Notes under the pieces: generated by a model | Seen by the model: the letters and a program-made list of their open reading frames with translations, nothing else | The model's database searches: none | Told to the model about the DNA's origin: nothing | Position numbers and translations under genes: made by a program | Source of the DNA: Camillea tinctor | Taxonomy: Eukaryota > Ascomycota > Sordariomycetes > Xylariales > Xylariaceae | Assembly: GCA_022578605.1 (NCBI GenBank) | Contig: MU394127.1 | Coordinates: 1 to 64,000 of the forward strand | Reading direction: 5' to 3' | Length of the DNA: 64,000 bases | In this document: positions 13,901-25,400 of the stretch, one piece after another | How the letters are laid out: every line of letters starts with the position of its first letter | Position numbering within the stretch: the stretch's first letter is position 1

Positions 13901-14403
13901 GCCGGGCTATAGTATCTTCTGTAATATCCATGAATCCATCGGCCACTACCGCTAGTCTATCGACAGAGCCTTGTATGACAAAGAGGGGCTTTTTGAGATC
14001 GTCGTGTTCTTCAGGATAAACATTTTTGTCTTCGATGATGGGGAATAAGGTCAATGCTAGAACGATAGGTTAGTTTAGACCTTGGGGATTGTCGAGCTGC
14101 ACATTATAGCTGTAAACGTAACATACCTCGGATAAGATTTTTCTTTAGAAGACCGAGTAGAAGCAGCACCGCTTTCCGGAATTGAGGGTATCTGTTGCCG
14201 CTCAGATATTCATCGAGAGACACACGCGGTTCGGAGAAGACTTTCAGCTTGTTCGACCAAATCCAGAAAAGCTCCTGGTAGTATTTGATGGCGATACGCC
14301 CAGGTCGCCTTTTGGACAAATAATCATCAAAGAGGTCTAGACATTCAAGTGATATACTGCGGATGTCAACCGGATTTTCGGTCCCAGGTGTTTGTGTATT
14401 CAT
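10928..14403 (-). CDS. acuF-like C2H2 zinc-finger / protein kinase fusion
   Basis: Predicted seven exons on the minus strand: 14403-14127, 14056-13537, 13473-12520, 12454-12079, 11994-11779, 11728-11507, 11449-10928. They join in phase to about 1028 aa. The N-terminal part carries an acuF-type C2H2 region: CQLC, then W..H..DLKPYVC, CSKTLYFF, EHMRETHH, CPICGD and a terminal H..KHLKDLALFFL. The C-terminal part is a complete Ser/Thr kinase: GKGSFG loop (about 731-736), AVK lysine, HRDLKPQN (about 849), DFG (about 873), APE (about 899), DLWSLG and a late RRPSA arginine. Splicing from a weak GTATTG donor at 12078 avoids an in-frame TAG (12064-12066). The stronger GTAAGT donor at 12050 would include it. 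Two separate genes, or a broken gene, are therefore alternatives. A signalling or defence-type role is inference only. It is head to head with a subtilisin relic. Confidence 0.75.
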
Positions 14404-15089
14404 CTTAAGCTCTAAACAGCGAGATGAGCGAGATGAAGACTAGCCTTTGTACCCAAATGTCTAGCAGCGAAGAAGAATGATATAAGGATAACTCTATGTT
14501 GAATATAAAGGGCGCTCAGATGGGGTACTTTGGTAATAGGATAGGAAGATAGTACCTAACAAAGGTTGCGTAGGTGATCAAATGCAAGAAATTAAAATAA
14601 AGATAGTAAGGGGTGACTTTTTGGTTGATGTCAGCAAGTGAAGTCACACTCGAGACTAGTACCCATCCTAGAGTGTTTGCATCTCGATGCCTACTGATAG
14701 CCGTTCCCCGCTGACCAAGGAGCTAAAGGATATAAGTTGGATTACACAGCTACGAGACATTGTCAGGGGTTAGGAAAGAACAAAGAAAGTTTTTGTATAT
14801 AGGTAACAGTGGCATCCATAGTTGGAATCTAGATTCCTCGCACAACAACGTATCGATTACCTAAGCACTTGCTTGGTCCTTCGTGACAAGGAGCGATATC
14901 TTTGCGGTGATTATCAAAGTTGTCTTGGGCTTGGAAGCTGGGTGGACTCTAATAACAGGTCAGACTATGTCAACTTATGGGACTCCACTTGTCGCGAAAT
15001 CATCCAGAGTCTAAAGTCACATTTTGCAAACCATTAGCTACCTATTTCAAGCCCGTCATCAAGAACCTGAGGATAAGGGACCTACGGAG
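14404..15089. promoter_or_regulatory. Divergent intergenic region between kinase and S8 genes
   Basis: About 0.7 kb lies between the 5' end of the C2H2-kinase gene (-) and the beginning of recognisable S8-like sequence (+). It must hold the kinase promoter. A 72-codon open frame at 14822-15037 (TTG first codon) has no recognisable domain and may be remnant 5' sequence of the peptidase gene. Confidence 0.4.
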
Positions 15090-15207
15090 ATGGTGTTAGT
15101 CTACGACAGTGAGGATGATAGCGGCATAGCCAGCCTCGAAAAATACTGTCCGTTGAAGCCCTCCGTATACTTACGATATATACAGTAATCAACTAACGCC
15201 TTCTCAG

Positions 15208-16231
15208 GGTAGCAGGAGATGCGATGGAGTTTATCGATCGAATAGAAGATTGGAAGACCCGGCACATCGAGCCACTTAGGTCCAAGGAGGATGATATCTC
15301 GAAGGACTATCTCAAGCAAAGGGTCAAGATTGCCATTATCGACAGTGGGTTCAATGCGAATAATACATATTACAACACTGCAAACCGAGCCAAAGCTATA
15401 AAGGAAGGAAGGAAGGAACTTTCTTCCTGGGGAGGCTCATGACGACTGGGGGGATAAGAATGGACATGGAACAAAAGTAACTTTGATGCTCATGGACGTG
15501 GCACCAAATGCCGATTTTTACGTTGCCAAGGTCACAAATTCGCGTGTGTTTGATAAGAATAAACTATATTGCATAGGCGATGTATAATCCCCCATAAACC
15601 GCTGCATTCATTAGAAATATAGCTGACACCAATTAAGGCTATCGACTGGGCGGTGAAGAACTGGAATGTAGATAATATCACTATAGCCTTTGGACTATCA
15701 GAAGAGAACAAATACATCGAAGAGTGACTGAAAGAAGCCATCGATCCTTCCCACGAAGGTCCTGGGGTCTCTAGGAAAATAATCTTCGCGGCTGCAGGTA
15801 ATATTGGCAGAGATGATCCCATGGGGTGGCCAGCAAGTAGGAACGGTGTAATAGCTATTCAAGCAACCGACTTCCTAGGTAAACCGTTTCACAACAATAC
15901 AAGCCGTGGCGAGTCGAAGGAAAGGTTTGCGACTCTGGGCTTGAATATTCATTTGGGAGGGTACCATGTTAAAGGCGAGAAAAACGAGTCAGCCAGGTCA
16001 TATGCTACAGATACTGCAGTTGGGATCGCAGCGAACGCTATCGAGTTTGCAAGGTACAAAGTTCATCTCACGGAGGACAGGAAGAGGCGGCTGTTTTCAC
16101 GCAGTTTCGTGGTGAACATCTTTAAAAAGATGATGACACGCCGCGGAGGTTGCGAGTATATCCAACTATGGACATTATGGGAGCGCGAGGATATCTGCGA
16201 TGTCCTGTTGGAAGCCATCAGCGATTGCTAG
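15208..16231 (+). pseudogene. Decayed S8 subtilisin-like peptidase
   Basis: Clear peptidase S8 sequence in pieces. The Asp motif VKIAIIDSGF (codon at 15341) and the His motif KNGHGT (codon at 15465) are visible. So are an oxyanion-type AAAGNIG and a Ser motif reading ARSYAT (TCA at 15998-16000) where GTS is usual. The C-terminus matches the usual end of fungal S8 proteins of this group (YIQLWTL...LLEAI). The Asp block is in a different frame from the His block. The switch falls at or near a GGAA tetranucleotide run (15402-15418). After an in-phase intron (15582-15637) there is a TGA at 15725-15727. A plausible upstream exon (15090-15164, with a GTATAC donor and TTCTCAG acceptor at 15207) does not join in phase either. 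The gene therefore looks inactivated. Such S8 domains are known effectors of fungal STAND-like proteins, but no NACHT or NB-ARC module is present here. Confidence 0.75.
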
Positions 16232-17987
16232 GAAATGGCGAGGGGCTTGTATACCAGAGGAAACCCGAGGATCACGAGATAGAGATCATTTGATCTTGTC
16301 TACCGGCTAGTCGATATCCTTTTTGGATAACTATTAAGGTTATATTGCGCTCTTTATCCCTCTGCCGATGTTTCCTAGATAATTATTCATTACCAATAAA
16401 AGAATGTACTTATTTTATGAAAAGAACTGTCTTCGCGATTTAGATGCTGACTTGTATAGTGTTACGATGTAGATACCCTGGTCTACAGACCTATATATAA
16501 CCGCCAAGTAGAAGGAATGCCAACATACAGGATGGAGGCATGTGATCGGTTAATAAGGGGTTAGGTTCTAAAGAATGTCAACGGTAGGACCAACACATTT
16601 GAGAATGTTGACGTTGGGCGCCAACATTTGTATCACGTATTTAGAACTAGAATCCCAGAATAAGGTTGCCGTACAGGACTGAAGTCCTCCATGAAAGAAA
16701 GCAGCGTTTATTAAAGCATCTAAAAAAAAAGAAGACTTCGACAACTGCTAAGAGGGGAAGGTTTAGTCTACCGGGCCATTTAAAATAGTTATTCTAGTTT
16801 TTGAGTATATAAGCATACCCCCTTAACATTTAGGTAGGTACGTACTTATTTTTATGGTGTAAACCCTTGAGGTCGGATAAACCAACTCTACATCACTATG
16901 CTGTTATTCTTATGGTAGGAAGACAAAACATAAAAACTCCATACTACGTAATTCACCAAACCTACATAGGTATTTTATTTTGTCCACATGATATCTCGGG
17001 ATAATAATGCATGCTGATTCTCCCCCTCCCTTCCGGACATTTATCATGAGGCCGTACGTATGAAAATCGATATTGGTAATCGTAGACATACCTAACACGC
17101 AGCTGACTTATTTTCAAGATTAGAATCAACCACGGGTGAGAGCCTCATGACGTAATATTTATGGGTAGTTGGTATGTAATATCTCACCATCAAAAGGCTT
17201 TTTTTTTTTTCACAAGAATCAGTGTCAGTGATTGTAATGCGTGAGACCTCTGAGAAGTCTTAGGTACATAATACAGAACATCCCCCCTAGAGAGCAAGGA
17301 GGAACGAAAACTAGGATTAGTCAAAAAAAAAGAGAAGTGAGGGAAATAGAAAAGCTACATGGGCACATGATCCTCGGTATCTGGGATGTGTAGTCTAGCA
17401 CTCATAATGAAGCCCCTTTATCAGTGAAGTCGTGATAGAGTCTCGGCAAAAGGCCGGATAATCCTATCCACTTATACCAGCACTAGTTTATACAGGGGCT
17501 CTTATTGCGGTCTTCCTATATAAATAAGCACATAAATAAATGTTGGATTCGGTGGTTATTTCTTTCATTTTATTGTTGCTTCGGAAAATAAACCCTCGGG
17601 GGATTTTACTAGCTGCCTACTTATCTAGTCGGTGCTTTTTTTTTTTGCCCAATTCCTTCTATCTTATACAAAGTCGGTAGGGGGATTTGGTGGTTTCCAA
17701 GCTCATAGGCTTTAACCCAAGCAAACTCGACTTCTGCCCGGAATATCTTTCCTTTCCACTCATTTATAAGTGAATTCCCTTTTCTTTTACTTTTTTTTTC
17801 TGAATCGAGGCTGTTCGGTCTGGTGACAAGCTAATAGAAAGGGAACTAGCTATCATCCACTACCCTCGTTATTTTTTTCTTCACCCCTCCTTCCATTTTC
17901 CTCCCTTTTATTTTTTCGTTTATTTCTCCTACTTAGTACCCCTATTACCCCTTAAACCCCTCCGCTCCGGACAAGAGGTTATAGATA
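16232..17987. other. Intergenic spacer, no gene seen
   Basis: About 1.75 kb of AT-rich DNA with T-runs (e.g. near 17202, 17637 and 17790). No supportable ORF or RNA gene. The right end includes the 3' flank of RIB4. Confidence 0.6.
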
Positions 17988-18699
17988 CTATTCTAGCTTT
18001 CCCTTGCCCCAGGCAGACCTCTTGACACCAAGCTCAACCGCAGCAAGGCCCCAGTCCTCACCATGATTGTGACCGCCGATACCGGCACGGGACTTGGCCT
18101 GGTCGTCGTTCAGGACGGTTAGGACGCCGAAGATAACGGGCACGCCGAGATCGAGGCCCACACGCATGAGCCCCTGCGACACGGCGTCGGCGATGTACTC
18201 GAAGTGCATGGTCTCGCCCTTGATCAGCACGCCAATGGCAATAATGGCATCGAAGGACTGCGTGGACACCAAGGTTGACAGGGTGGTCAGGTCGGTCGTC
18301 GACGAGCCCAGCAGGTCACCGGCTGACCCGGATCCGGACGAGGAGGTTGATTGTTGGATCTGCGAGGCCGTGTACATTCTAGTAAGAGAGAGGTAAGAAG
18401 GTTAGGTTAGTCTCACGAGAGTTGCTTAAATAGAAGGGAGGGGGGGGGGGGGGGGGGGGGCAGGAAGGTAGGGTAAGGTAAGGAACGTACCGCTGCACAG
18501 CGATTGGCAGCTCCCAAGATCCGGGCACCGACTGCACGACAATGTTGGCCTCCTTGACACCACAGGCCATGAGCTTGTCCTTGGTACCCTTGAGCAGGGG
18601 CGCGATGATGGGAGAGTTCCACCGCGCGTGTACGATACCGATACGCAAGCCGGAACCGTCGTGCTCCTGCGGCGTGGGGCCCTTGAGTGAAGATGCCAT
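17988..18699 (-). CDS. rib4: 6,7-dimethyl-8-ribityllumazine synthase
   Basis: Lumazine synthase condenses 5-amino-6-ribitylamino-uracil with 3,4-dihydroxy-2-butanone 4-phosphate, the penultimate step of riboflavin synthesis. Exon 1 is 18699-18491 and exon 2 is 18378-17988. The intron 18379-18490 (GTACGT..CTAG) joins QR to MYTASQ in frame, giving 199 aa. Family marks are [10 protein letters not shown] near the N-terminus, VPGSWELP at the end of exon 1, [21 protein letters not shown] and [19 protein letters not shown]. The sequence [17 protein letters not shown] near the C-terminus matches the usual fungal form. A Ser/Gly/Thr-rich insertion of about 30 residues follows the exon junction, as is common in filamentous fungi. 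The intron contains a run of 21 G on the plus strand. Confidence 0.95.
18440..18460. repeat. Poly(G) run of 21 inside the rib4 intron
   Basis: Uninterrupted G run on the plus strand (C run in the sense of rib4), lying between the donor and acceptor of the rib4 intron. Confidence 0.9.
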
Positions 18700-18796
18700 T
18701 GTTTGCTATTTTTCTTCCTATTTTCCTTTTTTTCTTTTACGGTATCATTGACTATAATTATTGTCGTCGTAGCTGGTCAGATCCAATGGCGGTATG

Positions 18797-18831
<35 letters not shown>

Positions 18832-19720
18832 GTAGAGAGAAGAAGGTATGTAGTAGCTTTGGAGGATTCCGAGCGCGGGGTTCACCACTGAGAACCTTGG
18901 AAAGGTAAAACTTGACCCGCTTATGGCGTGCATGTACCTTTTTTTACCTCCACCCCCAAGCTTAATCGACCTAGATTCGATCGATGGAACGGTGAGTTTG
19001 CGAATTGAGGGACCTGATTGGATGGATTTAAGCTCGGTGAGACAGGACAGGAAGTCGAACTGTGAATGGTTAGATAATGATGGAGATTCCCCAAGGTAAG
19101 TACGATCAGTTATCATCAAATGCAATGTTTATATGTATGGATGTATGTAATGTATGTGAAGGAAGGTACAGATTAAGCGGGCAGCGGGGGGATGACGCAG
19201 TGGGGTTGGCCCGGACAGGGGATCTAGACTTGATCATCAGGACCCCGCTTAGCCAGTGAGCCTCCAAAACCAGCACCCCCTTGTAATAATTGTTGCTGTA
19301 CAGCTGTTCGTCAACTGTCGACTATTGCTTGTATTCGACTTCAGGGGCAAGTGCCCACCACTTAAGGTAGAACTGTAAAGGGGCTTACTAAACAATAATA
19401 GGTAGGTAGCACCTAGTTCTTGAGTTGTGACTGCTTGTCAAGTAATTATCCAACACGGTTGCCTAGAACTTTATTGCTTGTTCTACTAATTGTTCTTTCT
19501 CTCCTTCATTTCAATATCTTCACTACGATCTTCTTTGCTTTTTATAGTCTTACAAGTGTTCCAGTTCTTAACCAGTCTAGCTGAAGACAATATACTTATG
19601 ACCTGATTCTCATATTCAATTATACATATATGTTAATAGTATCCCATATTATCCATTTCTGTTCTCGTGGGAGGAGTTTAGATATCTCATATCTACTCGG
19701 GTTGTCCTCTTTACTTAATC
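18700..19720. promoter_or_regulatory. Divergent intergenic region, rib4 / MutL paralogue
   Basis: 1 kb between two divergent start codons. It contains a (GA)14 microsatellite at 18801-18828 and AT-rich sequence just upstream of the MutL ATG. No gene is seen. Confidence 0.5.
18801..18828. repeat. (GA)14 microsatellite
   Basis: A perfect dinucleotide repeat upstream of rib4. Confidence 0.9.
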
Positions 19721-22237
19721 ATGTCTTCATATATACACCGTCTTCCAGAATCCACAACCCAACTCTTGGGCTCTCATGGCGTTATCACAAATCCAGTATC
19801 TGTAGTAAAGGAACTCTTAGATAACTCAATTGACGCCAAAGCCACTTCAGTTGAGGTTATCATCTCCCCGGATACCGTTTCTAGGATTGAAGTCCGAGAT
19901 AATGGTGTCGGGATCCATCACGAAGACTACGATGCCTTAGGGAGACGTAGTCATACGAGCAAAATCAGAAATCTCCATCAACTCAAAATGAACACCAATA
20001 CAACCCTTGGCTTCCGTGGTGAGGCATTGGCAAGCACAAACTGTATGGCTACCATCACTATCACAACCAAGACTTCAACAGACCCTGTAGCCACTCTATT
20101 GAGAATTCTACCGAATACAGGCGGTATAGGAGAACAGCAACTGGTATCAGCACCTGTGGGAACTACCGTGACTGTCACTAACCTTTTCGGTGGACTGCCG
20201 GTTCGAGAACAGGTAGCTATCAAGGAGTCGAAGAAAACCTTCGAAGCGGTTCTGGAACTTCTTCGAGCATATGTTATGGCAAGACCACAACTCAAACTCT
20301 CGTTCAAAGTCCCTCAGGCCCCAAAATACAATTGGTCTTATTCTCCCAAGCAAGATACTACTATAAAAGAAGCTATTATCCAATTATTTGGTGTCGATAC
20401 TGCCACTCGATGTTTCCAAAAGATAGTTGAAGTGCCCGCCTCAGATGACGGGAAGGATCATCTAGCTCCAAAGCGCGCCACACCTCCAGGACTGTGCTAT
20501 ACATTTCAAGCTTTCATAGCAAGACCAGACACAAAACCACAGCACACAAGCAAACATGCATACTTCTCCGTCGATGGTCGACCTCTATCATCGAGGGGGG
20601 TCACGATAAGAAAGTTACTCAACGTATATTCCGAGTATCTACGTGGTACATGTCAGCTATCTTCATCTAATGCTCGTCCAAATTTTTTCATTCGACTGAA
20701 CATCATATGCCCAGCCGGTAGCTATGATGTCAATATAGAGCCATCAAAGGACGATGTCCTCTTTTCTGACGAAAACCTCATTATTACTAGTTTCAGAAAT
20801 CTCTGTGAGGAGGTATATAAGCCTATCAGTGTGATTCAATACGACGCTCTATGTGAACCTGAGCCAAACTGTCCTCTTCCAGATAAGATAACTGCTTATG
20901 CTTGTTTAGAACAGGCTCGTGGGACTTCGGCGGAGGCAGGTCTTCTAAACCGTACTTCTGATGTATCAGTTACGAAAAATAAACAGGGAAATGAATCAGA
21001 AGATTCATCTTCTCTACTCCAGGAAAAAAAACTATCCCACAAAGGTCAATACCCTAACATCAAGGTACAGGATACTCAGCTCCTCACCTCACCGCGAACC
21101 ACGGATATGCCTACTCAACCTGAACCCAATATAGTAGAAATTCCGGATATATATGCAAAATCGAAAATTGCGAAACGACCAGGGTTCAAGGTTGATATGT
21201 CTTCGGACTACAGTGAACACATAAACAGAAGTGCCAGTCGCCAAAAACAAAATCAACTGGCTCATAAAATGTCTATTCCTGCAGAGATTTCAGGAGAGGC
21301 AGAGGAGAGCCCTCTACAGGATTTAAATCCATGGATCATTTCTAAAATGAACGCTCCTCGAAAACATATGCAAACGAACAAAACAACCACAAGAGCTCAG
21401 GATACTAGTTATACACCAATAATTGAACCCTCCATTACCCCTGATCCTCCTATCCTCCGACATTCAAGGGCACCCCCGACAGATCTTGACTTTCCTCAGA
21501 ACAAGCAAGTCCTAAGATCTCGAGATGACAAAGTTCAACAAAGGCTCATTGTGCCCGGGGGCCCTTACCGCAGCCCAATATCAAGCCCCATAGAGAATAA
21601 ATTTCAGGGAGCACCCGTGATTAGCCCACGCCCTCATGTCTTGCCCCAACCTCGTCACCAATTTGCACCCTGGTCCCCTCCTTCCTCTATAACGGAGAAT
21701 ATACATTCGCGTAATGTAGTTGCTAACTCCAATAGAAAGGACACCCATGATGGTATGAGACAGACTCAAATATCTATTGGTAATGCTGGGGCAACTCGGG
21801 GCAGAAAACGAATGAGGCTTAATATTGAGACCGATCTGTCATGCTTGACTAAGCCCGTTGAGGGGCAATATGAACAGAATGATCTCCAAAATATGTTGAC
21901 ATCGGCGCGACGTAATCTCGACTACCAACTCTCTCGGCCAGAAGAGAAATCCTCAACCCCTCAATCTCGGGTGCCAAGATCGGGAAATCGTAATGAAGAG
22001 GCAAAACGGTCCCAGCCATTCATGCAATTGCGAACCAACGCTTGTAATGGGGAGCAGCGAGCTCCAAGGGACAAAGAGCCTGTCGCAACCACGCTACCTG
22101 ATGGCGACCCCCGTACATACTTGTTACGTAGACAGAGGTCCAGATCCGCCAATCCAAGAAAGCTGAGGCGGGTGAAGAGTAGTCTTATGCCCCTTGAAAG
22201 TGTACCACCCGAGGATCAGACGCATGCGCTCGTATAG
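19721..22237 (+). CDS. MutL-family mismatch repair ATPase, Mlh2/PMS1-like
   Basis: Single-exon gene, ATG at 19721, 838 codons to a TAG at 22235-22237. The N-terminal third is a GHKL ATPase of the MutL type: ELLDNSIDAK (31-40, with the catalytic Glu and the Mg-binding Asn), DNGVGI (60-65), RRSHTSKI, and GFRGEALAS (97-105). It is followed by the MutL transducer region (YFSVDGRPLSSRG, then DVNIEPSKDDVLF). The rest (about 390-838) is Ser/Pro/Gln-rich and apparently disordered. No DQHAxxExxxxE endonuclease motif is present. This fits the Mlh2/human PMS1 type of accessory MutL better than Pms1/PMS2, although the assignment within the family is inferred. The frame stays open for another 80 codons after the TAG (see the next entry). 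Confidence 0.85.
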   Translation: MSSYIHRLPESTTQLLGSHGVITNPVSVVKELLDNSIDAKATSVEVIISPDTVSRIEVRDNGVGIHHEDYDALGRRSHTSKIRNLHQLKMNTNTTLGFRGEALASTNCMATITITTKTSTDPVATLLRILPNTGGIGEQQLVSAPVGTTVTVTNLFGGLPVREQVAIKESKKTFEAVLELLRAYVMARPQLKLSFKVPQAPKYNWSYSPKQDTTIKEAIIQLFGVDTATRCFQKIVEVPASDDGKDHLAPKRATPPGLCYTFQAFIARPDTKPQHTSKHAYFSVDGRPLSSRGVTIRKLLNVYSEYLRGTCQLSSSNARPNFFIRLNIICPAGSYDVNIEPSKDDVLFSDENLIITSFRNLCEEVYKPISVIQYDALCEPEPNCPLPDKITAYACLEQARGTSAEAGLLNRTSDVSVTKNKQGNESEDSSSLLQEKKLSHKGQYPNIKVQDTQLLTSPRTTDMPTQPEPNIVEIPDIYAKSKIAKRPGFKVDMSSDYSEHINRSASRQKQNQLAHKMSIPAEISGEAEESPLQDLNPWIISKMNAPRKHMQTNKTTTRAQDTSYTPIIEPSITPDPPILRHSRAPPTDLDFPQNKQVLRSRDDKVQQRLIVPGGPYRSPISSPIENKFQGAPVISPRPHVLPQPRHQFAPWSPPSSITENIHSRNVVANSNRKDTHDGMRQTQISIGNAGATRGRKRMRLNIETDLSCLTKPVEGQYEQNDLQNMLTSARRNLDYQLSRPEEKSSTPQSRVPRSGNRNEEAKRSQPFMQLRTNACNGEQRAPRDKEPVATTLPDGDPRTYLLRRQRSRSANPRKLRRVKSSLMPLESVPPEDQTHALV

Positions 22238-22480
22238 GTTACGAGTGCAAATGTTCAAGTCTTGTTGAAGTCCATCCGCCAGCTTCGGCGGTACGATAAA
22301 TACATAAGCGAAGGGTCCCTCGAAGATGGGTTAGAGATCAGCCTTGCTGAGGGTAAACGGGTTGAGGGGCAGTTGAACGAATTGCTTGCTGGTTTTCATG
22401 GCAAGGGTGGTGGTGGTGGTGAGGTGCATGTTAATCTCACTTCCCTCCTGAAGGGCAAGAGCGTTGCTGTAGAAGATTGA
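22238..22480 (+). other. In-frame C-terminal extension beyond the MutL TAG
   Basis: Directly after the TAG the same frame runs 80 sense codons to TGA at 22478-22480. It begins VTSANVQVLLKSIRQLRRYD and ends LLKGKSVAVED. Its residue composition is protein-like and it has a plausible helix. A 66-nt in-frame segment (22172-22237, GTGAAG..TATAG) could be a retained intron that removes the stop. The lost exon would contain a PLE..P....TH.L block that looks like conserved coding sequence, so the intron is doubtful. Readthrough, a nonsense mutation (CAG to TAG) and sequencing error are the other options. Confidence 0.6.
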
Positions 22481-25400
22481 ATCTGGGGGAGAGCGCCAGG
22501 GAGGTTTCTTTTCCGCAAAATGGGATGCTGTCCATGAAATATTGCTCTTTAATGGTAGGATTGGGAGGGTAACTGAAGGGACAATGGGAAGTTGTCATGT
22601 AAAAAGGGGGCTATCTGCTACTTGCTTATGGTAGGCTAGTGGGCTAGAATATCTCTGTGCTAGTACACCTGCTAAATTTCCACTATGTGGTGAGGAAAGC
22701 AAAGGAAGAGAGGAATAGAATTACTAATTAGCATAACGATATACGATTAATCAGAGTAGCTATAACTTTGGCGCCGGGTTAATAGAGAACAAGAAAATCA
22801 ACACAGGAAGTGACTCGTTTTCTACCTTTGTAGACGTTAATATATTAATATTATTATATATAAAACCAGTACTTATAGTCAAAGCCGTCCAGGCGTCAGG
22901 ATCCTTATTCAGGGGGGAGATCACAGGGAGATGCAACGAGCCACCTTTCACAATCCCTGAAAAAGGGGTTGACTGGGCACTCCCTTCATACTTGATTGAT
23001 ACAAGCACCACAGGTAGGTACCTGTATATCTCCCTTCATGTTATCTTGCGTACCCCATGCCATGTTCTCTCCCTTATTTCTATTCCTACTTCTTTCTCTA
23101 CCCTTGTTTCGCGAGTCCCTCTGCCCTTCCTCACCTAAGCTTTTGTTTTCTGGGAGCAGCTGCGGTTCACGGCTCGCTGAGGAGTAAAAGGGGTTTGTTG
23201 GCTCGTTGTTTGTGGGAGAAGGGATAGAGGTATTTGGATTCGGAGCTGTGAGTCGGTTTGTTAGCTAGTTGTCGGTTCGGAGGTAGGGGAAGGGGGGGGG
23301 GGAGGGGGCGTTATGGGTATGGTTGTGGTTGTAGCTGGGAGGAGGGACAGGGATAGGAGAGTGAGGGCGAGGGAAGTTACGGGGTAGGACTTCATCCCCT
23401 CTTTTCTCCCCCTCCCTTTTCGGAGTGTTGGTTGAAGATTAGGTGGAAAGGAGGAAGGAGGGATTGGTTGAGGAGTGATCGTTTAGCCGGAGGAGACCCC
23501 GAGTAGGTTGGTAGCCCCCTTTTGCCTTGGGAGCATGGCAATGGTAATGTACGGAGAAGGAGGAAAGAAAGGGGGAAATTATGGCGGTAGAGAGACTTAC
23601 TGGGGAATATGAACTCTCTTCTTGTTCTATATAATTAGTTAGCTGGGTATCAATTCGTAATTTTCAGATCTGGGAGCATCATCACATGCTTTCGCACGTC
23701 ATCCTAGAGGGTAAAGTAGTTACATATGCATTGCAACTGCTGCTGCTGTATGGGCTCTATCGAAGAACCGGAGGGTTGAGGTTAGTTCTACAAAGCGATC
23801 TAGTTGTGCGGTATTAGGACGAGGACAGACTAAGTAACGAAATGGTGTGTATAGTGAAACGGTTCGAGGGATTCAGGAGGCTCGTTCCTCCCTCACGCTC
23901 AACGGGGAAGAGCTCTAGGTACACATGGGAAATAAGCTTCATTAACTACCTAATAGGTAACTAAGAAGGATATCAAAGCATTTCGGAGCACCTAGGTGTA
24001 TAGCTCGTGGAGGAATACATAGCAGGCATACTCTATAATGTGACGTATTCGATATGCAATGGTTTGGCTCACGGGATTGAATATCGGGGAGGGAGCGCTT
24101 CTATATGCGAGATTCGCATTTAGATAAGATAGCTTCTGGTCGTATGTCCAGTTTGCAGCACACGCAGGGCGCAGACGATTTCACCATCTTTTTAACAAGA
24201 TATCCGGGGGAAGAGGAAAGTGTTTAGTATTATGGCTCTACATTCGCAGCAGGCAGACAGTATCACATAGTTGTAGTAAGACCCGATAGCCTATTCGTCT
24301 CTGGCGACGGAGGATCCTCGTATGCGATGTACGTATGACCACAGTGAGTCTAGCGCCGCCGTTCCTTTCCCTCCTCCACGCAACAACCAGCCCAGCTTTC
24401 TATCTACTGAACATGATTTGTTGAGGACCCTAGGTAGCGTACGAGGGCGCGTGCCTAAGATAGAAAGAATGGTCTCGTGTTGAGCCCCATGTGGGCTCGA
24501 TCGAGGACGGCATTGAGAAAAAAAGAAATCAGGGCTTTAATACGACGTGCAGAGAACAGAAAATAGAATGTTCTTCACATGGACACACAGACACGCATTT
24601 GAGTTTCCTTAAGAGGGGGAAGGGGTGGAGAGAGAGCATAGGGCTAGCTAGGTAAGCTCGGGAGGAAGTTATGAAATCTAGACCCTCTTACCTGGCCTGA
24701 CTTTTTGTCCCCTTGAGCAAAGTTATTTTTTTTCCTGCCGTAGTGTCCGTGGAGTTTAGAATTTTACACCTCCATAGCACTATACTAGTATAGACTGACT
24801 GAGAGAAAACAAAGAGAAAGAGCTGAGGGAATTCGTCCACTAGGAGGAGAGGAAGGTTGACTGACAAAAAACCTCGGATGCGCGCTCCGAGGGGTGGCTG
24901 GGCCCCACGCATAGGGTGGAAATACGAGGTGGTGGTTAATGAGATCGCGAGATCTCGGATCCTTGCCCGCTTGGGCGCGCTCCTCTCTGCCAAGAAGGGA
25001 CTAGAAGAACAGCTAACTCGATGTAAAGGGGTTGAAGAAAGGGTCTTGATGATGTTGGGAGTGAGGTTGAGGAATGACTAAGCTGGTGAGAGGAGAGGGG
25101 ATATAGAGATGGAGGTGTTGGTGGTTTAGAAGTTGACTGGAATGTTACGACAGCTGGGAGAGGTGGTGGTAGACGGAGAAGTAACGTTCATCCGAGCGAT
25201 CCAGGTCGTCTCCAATCCTGCCCGGGACGGGCCGTATAGGTTTATACGACCTGATCTAGGGTAATTATATTGAACAACGGCAGGCTTTGTAATTGTCTTC
25301 GACTATTATACGGAGGTTAATGGTATATAGAGCGGTGTGACTAAGAATGTTTAGTTAGACATTTCGCTGGTCGAACTTCTTTCTATACGTGTGTGGACAT

